The notes under the pieces are model-generated. The model did no database searches and was not told where the DNA came from. It saw only the letters and a list, made by a program, of their open reading frames with translations. The position numbers were made by a program, and so were the translations under genes. This document shows positions 46,880 to 59,960 of a DNA stretch of 64,000 nucleotides, in pieces. Each line of letters starts with the position of its first letter. The first letter of the stretch is position 1. The stretch comes from Limonium bicolor (taxonomy: Eukaryota > Streptophyta > Magnoliopsida > Caryophyllales > Plumbaginaceae). The stretch spans positions 182,546,925 to 182,610,924 of the forward strand of contig CM041782.1 of the NCBI GenBank assembly GCA_023374045.1, written 5' to 3'.

Positions 46880-49800
46880 TGTAACACCCCTACTATTAAT
46901 ACAGTCATTAACGTCCAATCTCCTTACTCATCAGATACTCGCAGCGGATATATACTTACATACAATGGGTGATACAATGCCGTTAGTCACCCACGTGACT
47001 AACAAGGCTACTGTTCTACATACAGCATCGGTCTGATGGACCGGAATATCCGAGTACTACACACTTATCATACCTACTCCAATTACCGAATCAAATACTA
47101 CAACATTCCATTCATTACAATACTCCAAGTTCAATACCATACAATCTACATACCGAGTTTACTAGGTTCCAAGTACAATTACAACACTTCCTTCAATTCG
47201 TACATACTCCTCACGAGTTTATACACTACCCATTCCTCACAAACTACTTACTTACTAAATACAAGGGTGTGCCGCCGGTCTCTCACCTTGGCCACATCCG
47301 CTTCGGGTACCTGCACACTAAAAAATGTCCCCCGAAGGGGTCAGCTTTCGCCGAGCATGATAACCGCATACCCCGCGTACTAGTGAGGGTACGCCGACCA
47401 CTTGGTCGTATACATGCGGTTCATTTATACAACAACATGCATACATGCTTTTATACACAATACTAATACTTACACAAGCATTCATACATACACTTCATTT
47501 CGTACAAGGAATACAATGCAACCATCCAATACATACTTACCTTCTTCCGAATACACATACTCATTACATACACAAGGTACAGTTCTTGTTAGCTTCGTTG
47601 GTCCACCCGGGTTAATCGGGTGGAGATTACTCTTGTACTCGTTACTCCATACATACGCATACATACTCATACTCATACTCGTACTCATACTCATACATAC
47701 TTGTTTACTTTCTCTTACTCATGTTAAGTCGTCGGGACCTCCGGCCCGGGGAACTACTCGGTCCCACCACCGGGATTTACTTGGTTCACTAATCCAGGAT
47801 GCTACCCATTTAAGGGATTTGGGCCATGGACCAGCTTAAGAACCAGGAATCGGATCCAACCTCTTGTGTCACCTCATCCTCACGCGTGGCCGAAGCTATA
47901 TCGGACTTGTACTCATTCCAATTTACTCACTTAAGTTAGGAGTTAGCTAGTTAGGAATTAGCACAAGTCAACATTCAAGCCACATTTACAAATACAAGGC
48001 CCAATATACATTCATACGAAATATAATACAATACGGAAGTACAATACAAGATTCATTTACACCATATCATCCTCCATACATTTCATGTATTATACAAACT
48101 ATTGTTCAAGAGAAATATATCAAGAACAATATAAACAAGCACAGGTAAGTGCAATATAATCCGGTTCGTGCATTTATCTTATTAGGTGGTCAAATAAGCA
48201 CACAAATCGGGGTAACCAGATTAGGATACAGGGCATGAAGAAATCATACCTTTCACCGTTGTACTTGTATCCCTGTTCCTCCGGTGTTCACAAATCAAAT
48301 CCTATGATATACATACAATGAACGATTAACTAACTACGATCACTTACTGGTATCTTACTATGTTCCCAACTCATATTACTAAGTCCTTATATTTCTTATA
48401 CTTACATTTTATTCACTTACTTTCATTCACTTACAATGGCTTACTTACTTACATATACATGTACATATGTATAGGTGGGGGTGGGTATACATACATATAT
48501 ATATATATATATATACACTAGTTACATTCATTTAGTTTTAGTTTTTTTTTTGTAAGTTATGGGTCGACCGACCCACCGACCGACCCAACCCTGGGTCGGT
48601 CCATTCCAGTAAGTTTCGTTCTCTGAAATTTCTCCCGACCGACCCAGAACTATTCCGACCGACCCATACACCTCTGGGTCGGTCCATTGCCGAGAGTTTC
48701 GGGTCTGTTGTCCAAGCTCCGACCGACCCACCGACCGACCCACCTCTGGGTCGGTCGAAGTGCGAAACTTCGACAACAGAAAATTCGAGTCCGACCGACC
48801 CACGTCCGACCCACGGCTCCTGGGTCGGTCCATTCCCGAAAGGTTTATACTCGTTTCTAAGCTCCGACCGACCCACGGTCCGACCCGGCTCTGGGTCGGT
48901 CGGTAGCAGAAAGCTGCTACAGACTTTGTTTTTCAATTCTTTTCTTACCCATTCCTTCCCCAATCTTTCTACATGTAATCCCACATGTTTTAATGCCATT
49001 TAGGCTTCCTAAAATACCTCAATTCATCCACCAACACCTTTGCTAAATTCCTCAATTAACTTCCACAATTTCCTCACTTCCTTTCCACACTTACAACTGT
49101 TTTTCATCCTCCATGCTACTACAGATTTGTTCCTACTTCTAACACTCAATACTCCTACTACCTATACCATTATTAGCATCCCAAAGGCCTCATCTTACCA
49201 TGCCAATTCATTTCCAAACAATTGCACCATCTATACCCCAGCCCAAACTCTTGTCACCAATTCTTACACACTAATTCTTCCTAACTTCACCAATGTATTT
49301 CTATATACTTTGTTACAGATTTTGCACTTATTACTTCTCATACTACTACTACCATACCATGGTCATTAAACATCTCTACTATCCTCAATACATACCTTGG
49401 TTCTCCCATTCACCAAGTCATCCACAAGTGCACATATTCTTACCAAAATTTTGCCATAGTTCATCTACTTTTCTTACTTGGCCACACATACCAAATCTCA
49501 CCAATTTCATTCCTAATCTAGCCACACCCTTACAAGGGTCCTACCAGCAATCAATACAAATATAAATCCATCCCAATACACCAATACTTCTTCAAATACC
49601 AATACTAATACTCATACCCAATCATTTGGCTCCAAGGCCTACAATTCACTTACTAATTTCACAAATACTCAAACTTACTCTCAAATACCCAAAACTTCAT
49701 AAACTTCAATACTAATACATTAGTTTGGTTTCTTTTATTCGTTTACCCATTCCATTACTCTAATGCACCAAAATTAACATTAGTAAAGAGCTCTTACCTT

Positions 49801-51111
49801 GAGCTTGTATTTCCTTCCATTGTTTTCAATTCTCTCTCTTCTTCTTCATTGCCCAAATCGGCCATGTGGGGAATGGAGTTGCCAAACTCCATTCCCATCA
49901 CCCAATGAACACAAAGCAACTATAATTAATATACTAACCCTTAATTTAATGCTAGTTCATTGAGATGTTTTAAACAAATTTCTAGGGTTTACCTTTTGAA
50001 GCTTTTAGGAGGGGTTTTAGCCCTTGATTCGAGAAGGTGTTCTCACCACCATTGGAGGGTTGATATTATGCTCAAAAGAGAGAGGAAAAACAAGGCATTA
50101 CAACAAGCCAAAATCGGCTACCAAGAAAAATGGAGAAAACTTGAATCTTTTGTGGAGATTTATACCTTGTTGGAAAGAGGAGACTCCAAGCTCCATAATG
50201 GTGTGCTTTTCTCTTCAAATGGGGAAAACCCATGGAGATGAAACTCTTCCTTTTCGAATTTTGAAAAGAGGGAAATGTAGAGGAGAATGAGGGGAGTTCA
50301 AATATGTAATTTATTTTCGATTTGGAGCTTACATGGATGGAGCAAGGAGGAGAAGATGGAGCTTCCATGGTTGTAGAGGGGGAGCTCAAAATCGCAGCAA
50401 GAGGGAGGAGGAAGGGAGAGAGTACGGTGAGGGGGAAGAGGAAAGAGAGAGGTGAGTGAATGTGAGAGTGAGGTGAGAGGGAGGGAAATAAAGTAATGTT
50501 TACTTTATTGCTTTTGCTTTTAGCTCTCTTATTTAATTAGCTAGTTACATGTGTGTGTGTGCGGGGTTATTTAGCTAGTAAAAAACCGGCCCCCATATAG
50601 TATACTAGCTGGAGCGTTTTTCGTCTTTACAGAAAACGCTCGTTATTTTACCCGGTTTGGGTACTATCACTAACCGGGCCCGTTTTCCGGAATTTCCTCG
50701 TTTTATTATTTTTATTGACTATTAAGCTTCCATAAATGCTTAATAATATTATTTAATGATTTATAATTTTTACGGGCCTGTTTGACCACTTAAAGTCACG
50801 TTTTCGTTTTCTCGAAAAACGTGCTCTAAAGCTCTATTAGCGTTTTAATTCATTATTTGGATCCGTTTTCTTCGGGAGTTGTTCCCATACATTATTTAGG
50901 TCTTATTAAACCCTTAGAATCCATGTAATACGCTAATCGAGGTCTCGTACCTCCTATGGTTATTTAACGCTTATTTAGCGTTTTTCGCTTTTTAAGCGTT
51001 TCTTTATTTCTTTAGGATTTATTTTCCTTACCAATATAATTAGGTACCATTAGGCCCTTAAATACGTATTAGATTAATTTTAATCCTTATATTTAAGTTC
51101 GGGTTATTTCA
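46880..51111 (-). repeat. Right (5') LTR of element C
   Basis: Repeats 36944-41185 along its whole length with few differences; hairpin array at 48555-48905. Its end, GTTATTTCA, has one change from the usual GGTATTTCA. Long frames such as 48538-48999 come from reading the array. Confidence 0.93.
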
Positions 51112-51609
51112 ATATCGTGAAGAGAAATCTAGTGTCTCGATCTGAAACAATATCTTAGTACTCCATGATGTCTGATGACTCGGTCTCAAAGGCTCTGCTA
51201 ACTTAGGCACTTTTCCAATTGTCTTTCATTTCACTGAATCAACCTAGCAACCCTTAGTCAATCGATCAACAACGACCCAAAATCATTAAGGTCCTCCTCT
51301 CGTAGGTGTGTCCCACCACGAGTCCATAGAGATATCATAAAACTTCCCCGGAACGGCATAGACTGTACCATACCTCCGGTCGTCTATGTTTCGATTTCAC
51401 TTTTCGACAATTGGAGAACATCGAATCACATACTGTCACTCGCCCTTCATACCACTCCACCAGAAATACCTCTTCAGATCTTTGTACATCTTTGAAGCTC
51501 CTGGATGGACAGATGTGGTAGAAGTGTGGGACTCTCGAAGAATATGCTCCTTTAATCTGTGCTGTCTCTGGGAATACACAATCTTCCCTTCAATCTGATG
51601 AGTCCATCA
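51112..51609 (-). pseudogene. int: Integrase N-terminal half of element B
   Basis: Minus strand, directly after the RNase H frame. The zinc-finger region and the start of the core (51140-51420, near a GGCAGGTGGA-like stretch) can be recognised only in broken frames. It ends at element C, just past the second catalytic Asp region (the GACACTAGATTTCT side of 51112). Joined in origin with 36943. Confidence 0.7.
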
Positions 51610-53454
51610 TCATGTAACTGGAAACTCGTACTTTCCACCCTCAAATGTACCGTCAGTCAACTTCTGACTGATCTCCATCATTCGTTGATCACTCTGCTGT
51701 GCTCTGCGTATGTCATCCATAAGACTCGAGCTAGCCACAATGGCATTAAGAGAATATGCTCGTCGACTCAATGCGTCTGCTACAACATTAGCTTTCCCTT
51801 CCTTGTACTGCAAATCAATGTCATAATCCTTAAGAAATTCAACCCATCTTCTTTGTCTCATGTTTAACTCCTTCTGGGTGAATACATATTTCAAACTCTT
51901 ATGATCCGAATATACGGTCATCTGGACACCATACAGGTAGTGGCGCCAGATCTTCAAGGCAAAAACAATAGCTCCAAGCTCCAAGTCATGTGTGGGATAG
52001 TTTTCCTCATGTTTCTTCAACTGTCGGGAAGCGTAGGCGACTACCTTCCCATTCTGCATGAGTACACAACCTAGTCCCCTTCCTGATGCATCACAATAAA
52101 CTTCATAACCCTCCGTGCCTTCAGGTATAGTCAAAACTGGTGCTGATGTCAAGGCATTCTTCAGAAGCTCGAATGAGGTCTCACATTCAGTAGTCCATGT
52201 GAAAGGTGCATCCTTCTTCATTAAGCTGGTCATAGGTTTGGCTATTTTGGAGAAGTCTCTGACAAACCTCCTGTAGTAACCTGCTAACCCAAGGAAACTC
52301 CTGATATCAGACACTGTCTTTGGCCTAGGCCAGGTGCGAACTGCTTCTATCTTTGCTGGATCCACTGCGATCCCAGCATCTGAAATGACATGTCCTAGAA
52401 AAGAAACTCTGTCCAACCAAAACTCACATTTGGAGAACTTAGCATAAAGCTGGTTCTCCCTTAAGATCTCAAGTACATGTCGGAGGTGACTCTCATGCTC
52501 TTCCTTAGACTTTGAATAGATGAGGATGTCATCGATGAATACAACCACGGTCTTATCCAACTGCTCTCTGAATAATCTGTTCATCAAATCCATGAAGACT
52601 GCAGGTGCATTTGACAAGCCAAAAGGCATAACCGTAAACTCATAGTGGCCATACCGTGTTCTGAAGGCTGTCTTTTCTATGTCTTGCTCCCTGATGGGTA
52701 TCTGATGGTAGCCTGATCTCAAATCGATCTTCGAAAATACTTTTGCTCCTCTCAACTGATCAAATAAATCGTCAATACGTGGTAGTGGATATTTATTCTT
52801 CACCGATACTGCATTAAACTCCCTGTAATCAATACACAAACGAAGGCTTCCATCCTTCTTCTTCACAAAAAGCACTGGTGCTCCCCAAGGAGATACGCTA
52901 GGTCGTATGTCTCCCTTGTCTAATAAATCTTTCAACTGCTCTTTCAGCTCAGCCATCTCTGCTGGTGCCATACGGTACGGTGCCTTAGCTATAGGACCGG
53001 TACCTGGTAGTAATTCGATGGAGAACTCTACCTCTCTAGATGGCGGTAAGCCTGGAAGTTCCTTTGGAAAAATATCTGGAAAATCCGACACCACTGGCAT
53101 AGCTGGATCAAAATCAGGGTCATGCTCTACATTCTGAACATAACATAGATATACCTCCTTCTGCTTCCTGACGTGTTTGTACATGGACATAGCAGATATA
53201 ACTTTTATCGATGGCGCTCTAGGGCTCTGACGGTAAGATACTGTCACTCCTGATGGGCTCTTAAGCAACAGTCTGCGCTCTGCACAAAGAATGCGGCCTC
53301 TGTGCCGCCCCAGCCAGTCCATCCCGGCATAAACATCGAACCCTAGACCTCTGAACTCAATAAGGTCAATAGGAAATTCTTCCTCCTTAATACTGATAGT
53401 GGCTCCTCTATAAAGACGAGTGCAACTGATCTTCTCCTTAGACGGGAGTGCCAC
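51610..53454 (-). CDS. pol: Protease C-terminus, reverse transcriptase and RNase H of element B (614 codons open)
   Basis: The longest intact frame in the window. Residues 1-80 finish the protease. 120-180 is the linker ([11 protein letters not shown]). About 180-345 is RT, with [20 protein letters not shown] and the catalytic FIDD at 306-309. 346-450 is thumb and connection. RNase H has D455 (YCDAS), E492 (DLELG), D517 (YSDHK) and D560 (VVADALS), all four acidic ligands. The frame starts at a TAG-bounded GTG created by a frameshift in the protease (53440-53460), so it lacks a natural start and is part of a formerly larger polyprotein. Integrase downstream is broken by element C. The enzyme frame is intact but very unlikely to be expressed correctly. 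Confidence 0.92.
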   Translation of the reverse strand: MALPSKEKISCTRLYRGATISIKEEEFPIDLIEFRGLGFDVYAGMDWLGRHRGRILCAERRLLLKSPSGVTVSYRQSPRAPSIKVISAMSMYKHVRKQKEVYLCYVQNVEHDPDFDPAMPVVSDFPDIFPKELPGLPPSREVEFSIELLPGTGPIAKAPYRMAPAEMAELKEQLKDLLDKGDIRPSVSPWGAPVLFVKKKDGSLRLCIDYREFNAVSVKNKYPLPRIDDLFDQLRGAKVFSKIDLRSGYHQIPIREQDIEKTAFRTRYGHYEFTVMPFGLSNAPAVFMDLMNRLFREQLDKTVVVFIDDILIYSKSKEEHESHLRHVLEILRENQLYAKFSKCEFWLDRVSFLGHVISDAGIAVDPAKIEAVRTWPRPKTVSDIRSFLGLAGYYRRFVRDFSKIAKPMTSLMKKDAPFTWTTECETSFELLKNALTSAPVLTIPEGTEGYEVYCDASGRGLGCVLMQNGKVVAYASRQLKKHEENYPTHDLELGAIVFALKIWRHYLYGVQMTVYSDHKSLKYVFTQKELNMRQRRWVEFLKDYDIDLQYKEGKANVVADALSRRAYSLNAIVASSSLMDDIRRAQQSDQRMMEISQKLTDGTFEGGKYEFPVT

Positions 53455-53656
53455 CTAAAATCAGGTAACTCTACTGCGTCTAGCCCCAACTTCCCCGCAA
53501 GCGTAGGCGAAACGAAAGTATGTGAGGCTCCGGAGTCGAACAGTACTAATGCATCCACTCCATTAACCGGAAAGGTACCAGTGAGAATCGAGCCGCCCTT
53601 GCTGGCCTCCTCCTCAGTAAGTATACTTAAGGCACCTTCCGTCTCCTTAGCACAAC
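53455..53656 (-). pseudogene. pro: Protease N-terminal part of element B
   Basis: Reads EGALSILTEEEA, then GTFPVNG, then the active site LFDSGASHTF and KLGLDAVELPDF. The frame then shifts by one near 53455 relative to the RT frame. It starts exactly at the candidate acceptor ATTAG/GTTGTG (AG at 53657-53658) in the same codon phase as A. Confidence 0.82.
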
Positions 53657-53781
53657 CTAATAACAGAATCTGAGTAAGTACTTTGATACATGATGGGGTC
53701 TAAAGACATTCACTTTCACAAACAATAATGCTTCATTGATGAGATGATCTCCTTTCTGAAGTCCAAAAACAAATTACAACA
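53657..53781 (-). other. Spacer between AlkB and protease of B, with conserved acceptor
   Basis: About 125 bases between the AlkB stop and the acceptor-like GATTCTGTTATTAG/G, which is pyrimidine-rich. Compare 155 bases in A. Confidence 0.5.
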
Positions 53782-54123
53782 CTAATACTTTCTAAAAGTC
53801 AAACTTAATCTTCCTGGCCTCATGTGAGTGGTGTTTATCACTGTCGAAGGTGCTGTGTTTAGCTTAACCCTCTTAATTCCATGGTATAGCAACCTTGACT
53901 TTCCACCCATTATTAAAACATCTCCTGAACTCAATATAATTTTCTTTGCAAGGTCCACACGCTTCTGCTCGCAATAAAGGAACTCTGCGTCATCTCCAAT
54001 AGACAAAGATAATACTGGTATCCCCTGTTCAAGGGACCCTTTTGTTTCATCATTGGCCTGGTGTACCCAAACGGCCTCCTCTTCATAGAAGTTTTGATGA
54101 TACATAGATCAGCCCTAAGTTGG
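53782..54123 (-). pseudogene. Decayed AlkB-type domain of element B
   Basis: Minus strand. Keeps SIGDDAEFLY, SSGDVLIMGGKSRLLYHG with the distal His, and PGRLSLTFRKY with both arginines. Damage: a one-base insertion near 54085-54095 in the segment matching CIVNFY, HQA in place of HQD (the iron-binding Asp is lost), and a missing N-terminal half because element D was inserted at 54124 (the rest would lie beyond 64000). Same place and order as in A, so it descends from a shared capture. Catalysis is not expected. Confidence 0.88.
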
Positions 54124-57100
54124 TGTAACACCCCATCCAACAACAAACACACAATAACAATCTGCAGCGGAAAACTCGACTCATCACATTACTTATTCCA
54201 ATGGTGTTACACGCCGTTAACCACCTACGTGGCTAACAAGGCTAATACATGTACATTTGTATCGGTCTGATGGACTAGATTCCCGAGCAACTACACAATA
54301 CAAACCTCATTCCATCTTCAACATTTATTATATACATACACTCCCCCTGTACCGAGTATTTACAAACTACTGCCGATAATAACTTCGGTCTTACTACGCC
54401 TATCATACTCACGCCATTTAAATGGCTACCCATGTGTAAACATCTGCCCGTCCTACTCTCGAACGGTTTCCAGCTCCTTGTACCTGAAACAGAAAAGGAG
54501 AGAAAGGGTGGCCCCCAAGGGGCTCAGCACCTTTGCTGGTATGGTAATCCCGCAGCCGCATGCTACCGGGCCACGCACAACTAATTGTCGTCTTAGCATG
54601 CAGTTGATTATATTTAAATCATGCATACAGGCCATAAACATACAACACATAATATTCGCCTCAATGGGCTCAACCTATAACCAGAACATCCACACTTAAC
54701 CAACCATCCAATGATTCCTTAAACCCTAGAGTGGCCCTCCTCTAAACGGAGCTACTTCCATAACGAACGACGTGTACCCATCAATCGGGTTTTCCTTAAA
54801 CGCCTCTTGTCACAAACTGGGATTCATTTCCCTGATCCACACTTCCATAACATACAACATATCTCATTCCTTATATGACAAACATAACAACCTTTCTGGT
54901 TTCTACATACACATGATAACCTCACCATCATTCTAAACATCCAATATGTATATATATATACCTTAGCATAGCAAGGGAATTTGCATAGCACCATAACATT
55001 ACATAACATCATAAATTCGGTTCTCACAAGGAACCTTCCAACATAGTTAGTCCATACCATGAGCATAGAGATTGTTGCCAAACTCATACCAAGCTCGTTA
55101 ATTACCTCATCACCATCCTGTTATTTGAACGGTTGACTTAAACCCAAGGTGTGTCGGATATAGTGACCCCAAGCACACCAAACAACACAGTATGCCCCTA
55201 TGGCCCGACGTGAGTCAGTAAACTAGCTTTGGATAAGCTAAGGGAAGGTTGAAACCAAATTGGAATACCACCTAAACATACACCAAGAGAGCCGAACTGG
55301 ATATGATAACGACCCCCATCCATCACACGCGTGGCCGGAAACTACCGGACTCCTCACCCCCCATTAGCCCATAGACTCTTATAAATAAGTAGTTAGAGAT
55401 CCATTATGGAGCCTACCACATCCACACACCATACGGTATCATAACCGAGTTAAGCACACAAGGGAGGAGAGAGTCATACATTCACATACAAACATCACGC
55501 ACAAACATCACATAACCAACTCACGCATAGCCGTGGTTAGAACGTTCCTTAAGTCGGAAACGTTGTAACCGGATACCGTTCTCCTACGTTTACCTAATAG
55601 AGGTTAACTAGCCCTTCAAGCGCATTCGAGGTTACCGGTATCGGCACGTAAACATACAATAACAATAACGACTGTAAACTCGTTTCATGATTTATCTCAT
55701 AACGTGGCAAACATACAGAAAAACACGTTGGCATACAAGCCGGTGTAATCCGGTAGGACACAGGTTGCAAGAAAACCATACCTGTCACCGGGGTCCACTT
55801 TACCACGTCCACCTATGTTCCTCGAGCGATTCTCGAACAACTGTTAACATCACATGTGTTTTTATTAACATCGGGGTTTGCTTGATTATTTAGTGTCCAA
55901 AGCTTATAATTTTCCCCGTTAACTTAATTACATAGCTGCACTTTTTAACTTGTTTTACCCTCACATTTTAATACAACTTTTCACCCACTAATTGCCATTT
56001 AAACTTACCTAACATGTCCTTAACAACCTTATGGCATCATTACCTATCAATCCCCATCATCTCATATCATTTCATAACCTTAAACCATGTTTATGGTCCG
56101 ACCGACCCACCGTCCGACCCACCATTCTGGGTCGGTCCATGTGCGAACATTTTCCTTCCTTTGAAACTTGACCGACCGACCCATGTCCGACCCACCCTTT
56201 TGGGTCGGACCATTACCGAACACTTTCTTAACATCTTACAGAGGCTCGACCGACCCAAAAACTGGGTCGGCCCCTGGGTCGGTCGCCTTCTAATCTTACC
56301 CAAACTTTGCCAAATCTTCACCAAACTTCTCCTAAGACCTCTTAATGTGTTCTAACATCATTTGGCACTTCAAACACACCCTTAAGATATTCTTAAACAC
56401 TCACAAAACTATTTTTTCTAATTCCTTAAACCTTTACTTATATCTCAACAAAATTCCTAACACTAGGAATGTTTTCTCCTTAAGATCTCTAGGTGGTATT
56501 TCACCTATAATGACCACTATACCAAGGTGTTTCCTCTACACCTTAACATCATCTCTCAACTTCTTTTCTTACTAACTAAATCTCCTTTTTACAACTTCTT
56601 AAAACTCCTTACTCAAAACCTTACCTAAACATCATTCATTCTTTGAACACCAACATTACCTAAACTTACACCACGCCTCCAAGACTTAAATACATCTTAA
56701 GAATACCCATAGATTTCTAAAACTTCCAAGATAATGCCTAAATCCTTGCATCACTCTTAACCACTTCAATACATGTTTCCCTCTCAAGTAAACATTCATT
56801 CACCTTTAATCCTTCCTAGTTCACCAAAACTCACTTATAAACTTAGAACTTCTTACACATTTCCCAAATTTGGCCATAGCTTCTCTAGTATATACCCACA
56901 TCCAAACACTTAGGTTTTCACCTTAGTTCATTCAATAACACCTAAAATCCATCAAACACATTTTATACACAAACTTCACACATTTTGCACTACATCACAA
57001 TATAGTGCATAACTTAAATTGCTTGGCACTTAGGCCCTTAAATGCATGGCTCTTAGGCCCTTAAATTGCATAAACCTTAAACACTGAATTTCCCACATAA

Positions 57101-58717
57101 TAATGCCTTTGACCTGCAAATACACCCAGCAATACATATTCCTTTAATAAACCTTGAGAGCATTTTACTAGCTCATTTACCATTTGCTCTTTAGGTAGTT
57201 TTAACAAGCATTATAATATTATTTCTCCTAAGGCATTAAACCACATTGAGATAGCTTGTTTACCTCTTTTCCTCACAAATTTCCTTCTTGTTTCCTTACA
57301 AAACCGGTAGGGCATTTGGTTCCTTGCCAACAACTAAACAATATACCAACATTGAAATGAGTATATAAGCTTTAAGCTTTATCTCATTGTAAACCCTAGT
57401 TACATATATTATCTTAAGGTATTAACATGATTGTTTTACCTTGGAATGGAAAGAGAGCTTGAATATATATCAAGAGAGGACTCCTCCTAGCCCTTGGAAG
57501 ATTCAAATGAAGCTAAAACAAGCAAGATAAATACACCATGGTGAGGTGAATTTTCGGACAACACAAAACATGAAGGAAACTTGATTTTTCTTTGAGTTTC
57601 CTTACCTTGAAGCAAGGGGAATGTCAAGGCATGAAAAGATGAGCTCAAGCTCTTCCCATGGAGGTTTCTCTTGGCACCGAAATGGAGGTTTTGAAGTTTG
57701 AAAGGACAAGATTGTAGAGCTTGGCTTAACTAAGAGAATGGTGGTCTTGAAATTGAATTTGGACCATGGAGCTAGGAGTTACAAGCATTCAAAGATGGAA
57801 ACAATGGTGGTGTTGGTGTTGCTGTACCAGCTCGTAAAAGAGAGCAAGAAGGGAGGCTGGGGTCGTGTGAAATGAAGGAGGAAGGAGAATGAGGATAGAA
57901 ACTTGCTTTAACAAGATATTTGTATTAAAAGGTAAGTTTCTCCTTTTACCTTCCTACCCTTCCTTTCCTTAATTGTTTTTACATGGTGGTGACTCACCTT
58001 CATAAAAACCGGCCACCATTTAGCTAGGAGGGTGTTTTGTTTTTTGTTGACCAACTTAATCACTTATAACATTATATGTTACAAACTAGTTATAAAAATC
58101 ACTATTCACCAATAACAAGGCACATAGAAGTGAAATTTTTGATTTCCCATTGATATAGCCACCCAAATGTGATACTATATAGTACACATGTTAATTAAAG
58201 AGTAATGATGGACATTTAGCCATTCAAAACTCATTTACAAGACAATTTTTCAAAAACGTGCTTTAAGACTTCTTAAAGCACATTTTGTGTTTTAACTTGT
58301 TTTCAAGCTTGGTTTTCTTTGGTAATTGATTTAATATGTTCATTAACATATAAATGAGGCATAGGTATGACCATTAGGCCTTATACACATTTATCCCAAG
58401 CTTAGAGCACATTTTTGCTCTTATTGACCTTAAGGTATTTATTTGTGTTTTGTTTGGTTTCATTGTCTACCAAAGTTTCCTAAGGACTTAATTAGCCTTA
58501 TAGAGTCATAATTAAACATTATCAAGTCTTGGTAGGCTCTTTGGGTCCTAACCAAGTTCACTCATGGCTTAGAGCATGTTTTTGCTCGTACTGTGTCTTA
58601 GTGCTTTACTGCACTTTACTATATTTTAAATTGTCCACTGATGTTTCTAAGGCACTTTTTAGCCTTTACATACCATAGTTGATATTTAAACAACATACCA
58701 AGGTTTGGGGTATTTCA
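54124..58717 (-). repeat. Left (3') LTR of element D
   Basis: TGTAACACCCC to GGGGTATTTCA. Minus-strand donor-like sites at 57605 (CAAG/GTAAGG), 57439 and 57263; acceptor-like TTTCAG/GTAC at 54483/54484 with a long pyrimidine tract. GAGCCCC hairpin at about 54516-54535, conserved block about 55730-55800, hairpin array 56095-56285. No coding sequence. Confidence 0.92.
56095..56285. repeat. Hairpin array in LTR of D
   Basis: Three units of GACCGACCC...GGGTCGGTC about 70-75 bases apart. Stem sequence close to C, linkers different. Confidence 0.8.
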
Positions 58718-58754
58718 ATCTACCCCCCTTAAAAGAACTTCGTCCTCGAAGTTC
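58718..58754 (-). other. Polypurine tract and hairpin of D
   Basis: Minus strand: GAACTTCG, loop AGGA, CGAAGTTC (58754-58735), then TTTTAAGGGGGGTAGAT. Compared with A, one stem pair changes from T-A to C-G on both arms. Confidence 0.85.
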
Positions 58755-59920
58755 ACATTTCCTCGCATCATTGGATTAGAATACGGAATTACTTATAGCC
58801 ATAACACTTCCATTACCAACCACCCTTTACATCCAACCTCGGACTTAATGGTCCGGGCAACATATCCACATCATTTGGACACATAGGTCCCCATAACATA
58901 ACAGTCTTTAGACACATAGGTCTATGTAACACCACACATTTAGACTCATAGGCCTTGATAGTATACACTTTAGGAAATCCAAGTCAAAACAACATTCATT
59001 ACACATACCACACAACATGTCAGAGCATGTATAGCAATCAAAAATATCCTTGATATACACTATGATCCCGCAGAACCCGGTCGCGATGGACGCCTTCCGT
59101 CCCCGTGCCTTTGGGAAATTAAAACAATCACTTAAATTTAAAATTTCCTTGTGAGGTTAAGTATAAGAAGATCTTTTATTCAAAATATTAATCGATTGTT
59201 TGAAAACACCAATTGAAAATTCTTTTTGAAAACACCATACAACTCCAAGTCCGATTTATGCTCTTTGTATCTTTCTTAATATAGTTATTTATGACCACTT
59301 ACAGGGAGCTTCAAGAGTCATCCAACCCTGATGTGATCAGCATCAGTGTTGAACTATCTTTCCACCCCAATTTGTGTTCGGCTTCCCTTGATCTCATGAT
59401 AATCAAGTTTCACCTCCACCTCATTTTCAACCAACAATTAATTCAAGCATATCCCATTTTCTATCTTTGAATCTTCTAGTCATAATCATGACATCTCCAA
59501 GGGATAGAACTCCGTCTATCAATCATCACCCAAATCCAACTTAATTCAAGTTACCTAGGGAATTTAGTTCTCACTAGGTTCTATGTCGGTCTCGTACCCC
59601 TTCATAGATCACAACACTGTATATATATACATATTTTTTTATCAAAATACAATACATGGTTTATATTTATGCACCATCGGGGTTTTAGATCCCGGGAGTT
59701 TCTTTACTCCCTTCCACTTGTACTCTCACACACCACTGTTAACAAGATAAACACACTTCCTACCATGGTATTCGCATCTTCTGTGCGCAATTACCACAAT
59801 TTACCCACAAATAAATGCGTATGTTTATATAACACACGCGCCAACCATCATAACAATCATTTTGTGCTATGCACAACTAGTTCGCGTACACTTGTACGGT
59901 AAAACACACTAAGTGGTTTT

Positions 59921-59960
59921 GCGCTCTACCCCCCTTAAAAGGGATTACGCCCACGTAATC
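59921..59960 (-). other. Internal hairpin plus second polypurine-like tract (element D)
   Basis: Minus strand: GATTAC, loop GTGGGC, GTAATC, then CCTTTTAAGGGGGGTAGAGC. As in C, about 1.2 kb before the 3' LTR. Confidence 0.6.

Larger units (their letters stand above)
36944..51111 (-). mobile_element. Element C: large non-autonomous (LARD-like) LTR element inside B integrase
   Basis: LTRs 36944-41185 and 46880-51111 (4242 and 4232 bp), nearly identical by eye. Primer site at 46863-46874 and polypurine tract at 41186-41201, on the minus strand. The 5.7-kb internal region has no recognisable retroviral domain. ATAT directly flanks both ends (36940-36943 and 51112-51115), and the integrase gene of B is continuous across the insertion. 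It shares terminal sequence, primer site and RNA structures with A and B, so it may be moved by their proteins (inference). Confidence 0.85.
30729..54123 (-). mobile_element. Element B: AlkB-carrying Ty3/gypsy element, interrupted by C and D
   Basis: On the minus strand from right to left: decayed AlkB, protease, RT-RNase H, integrase (split by element C), chromodomain-like tail, 3' noncoding region, polypurine tract, 3' LTR (30729-35545). Element D was inserted at 54124, so gag and the 5' LTR lie beyond 64000. The protein sequences are close to A, but the LTR is longer (4817 bp) and mostly unlike that of A. GGACT (30724-30728) would be the left target duplication. Confidence 0.88.

Noticed and set aside
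51559..51867. Plus-strand open frames opposite B pol (also 52907-53137)
   Set aside because: They are antisense to the clear RT-RNase H frame.
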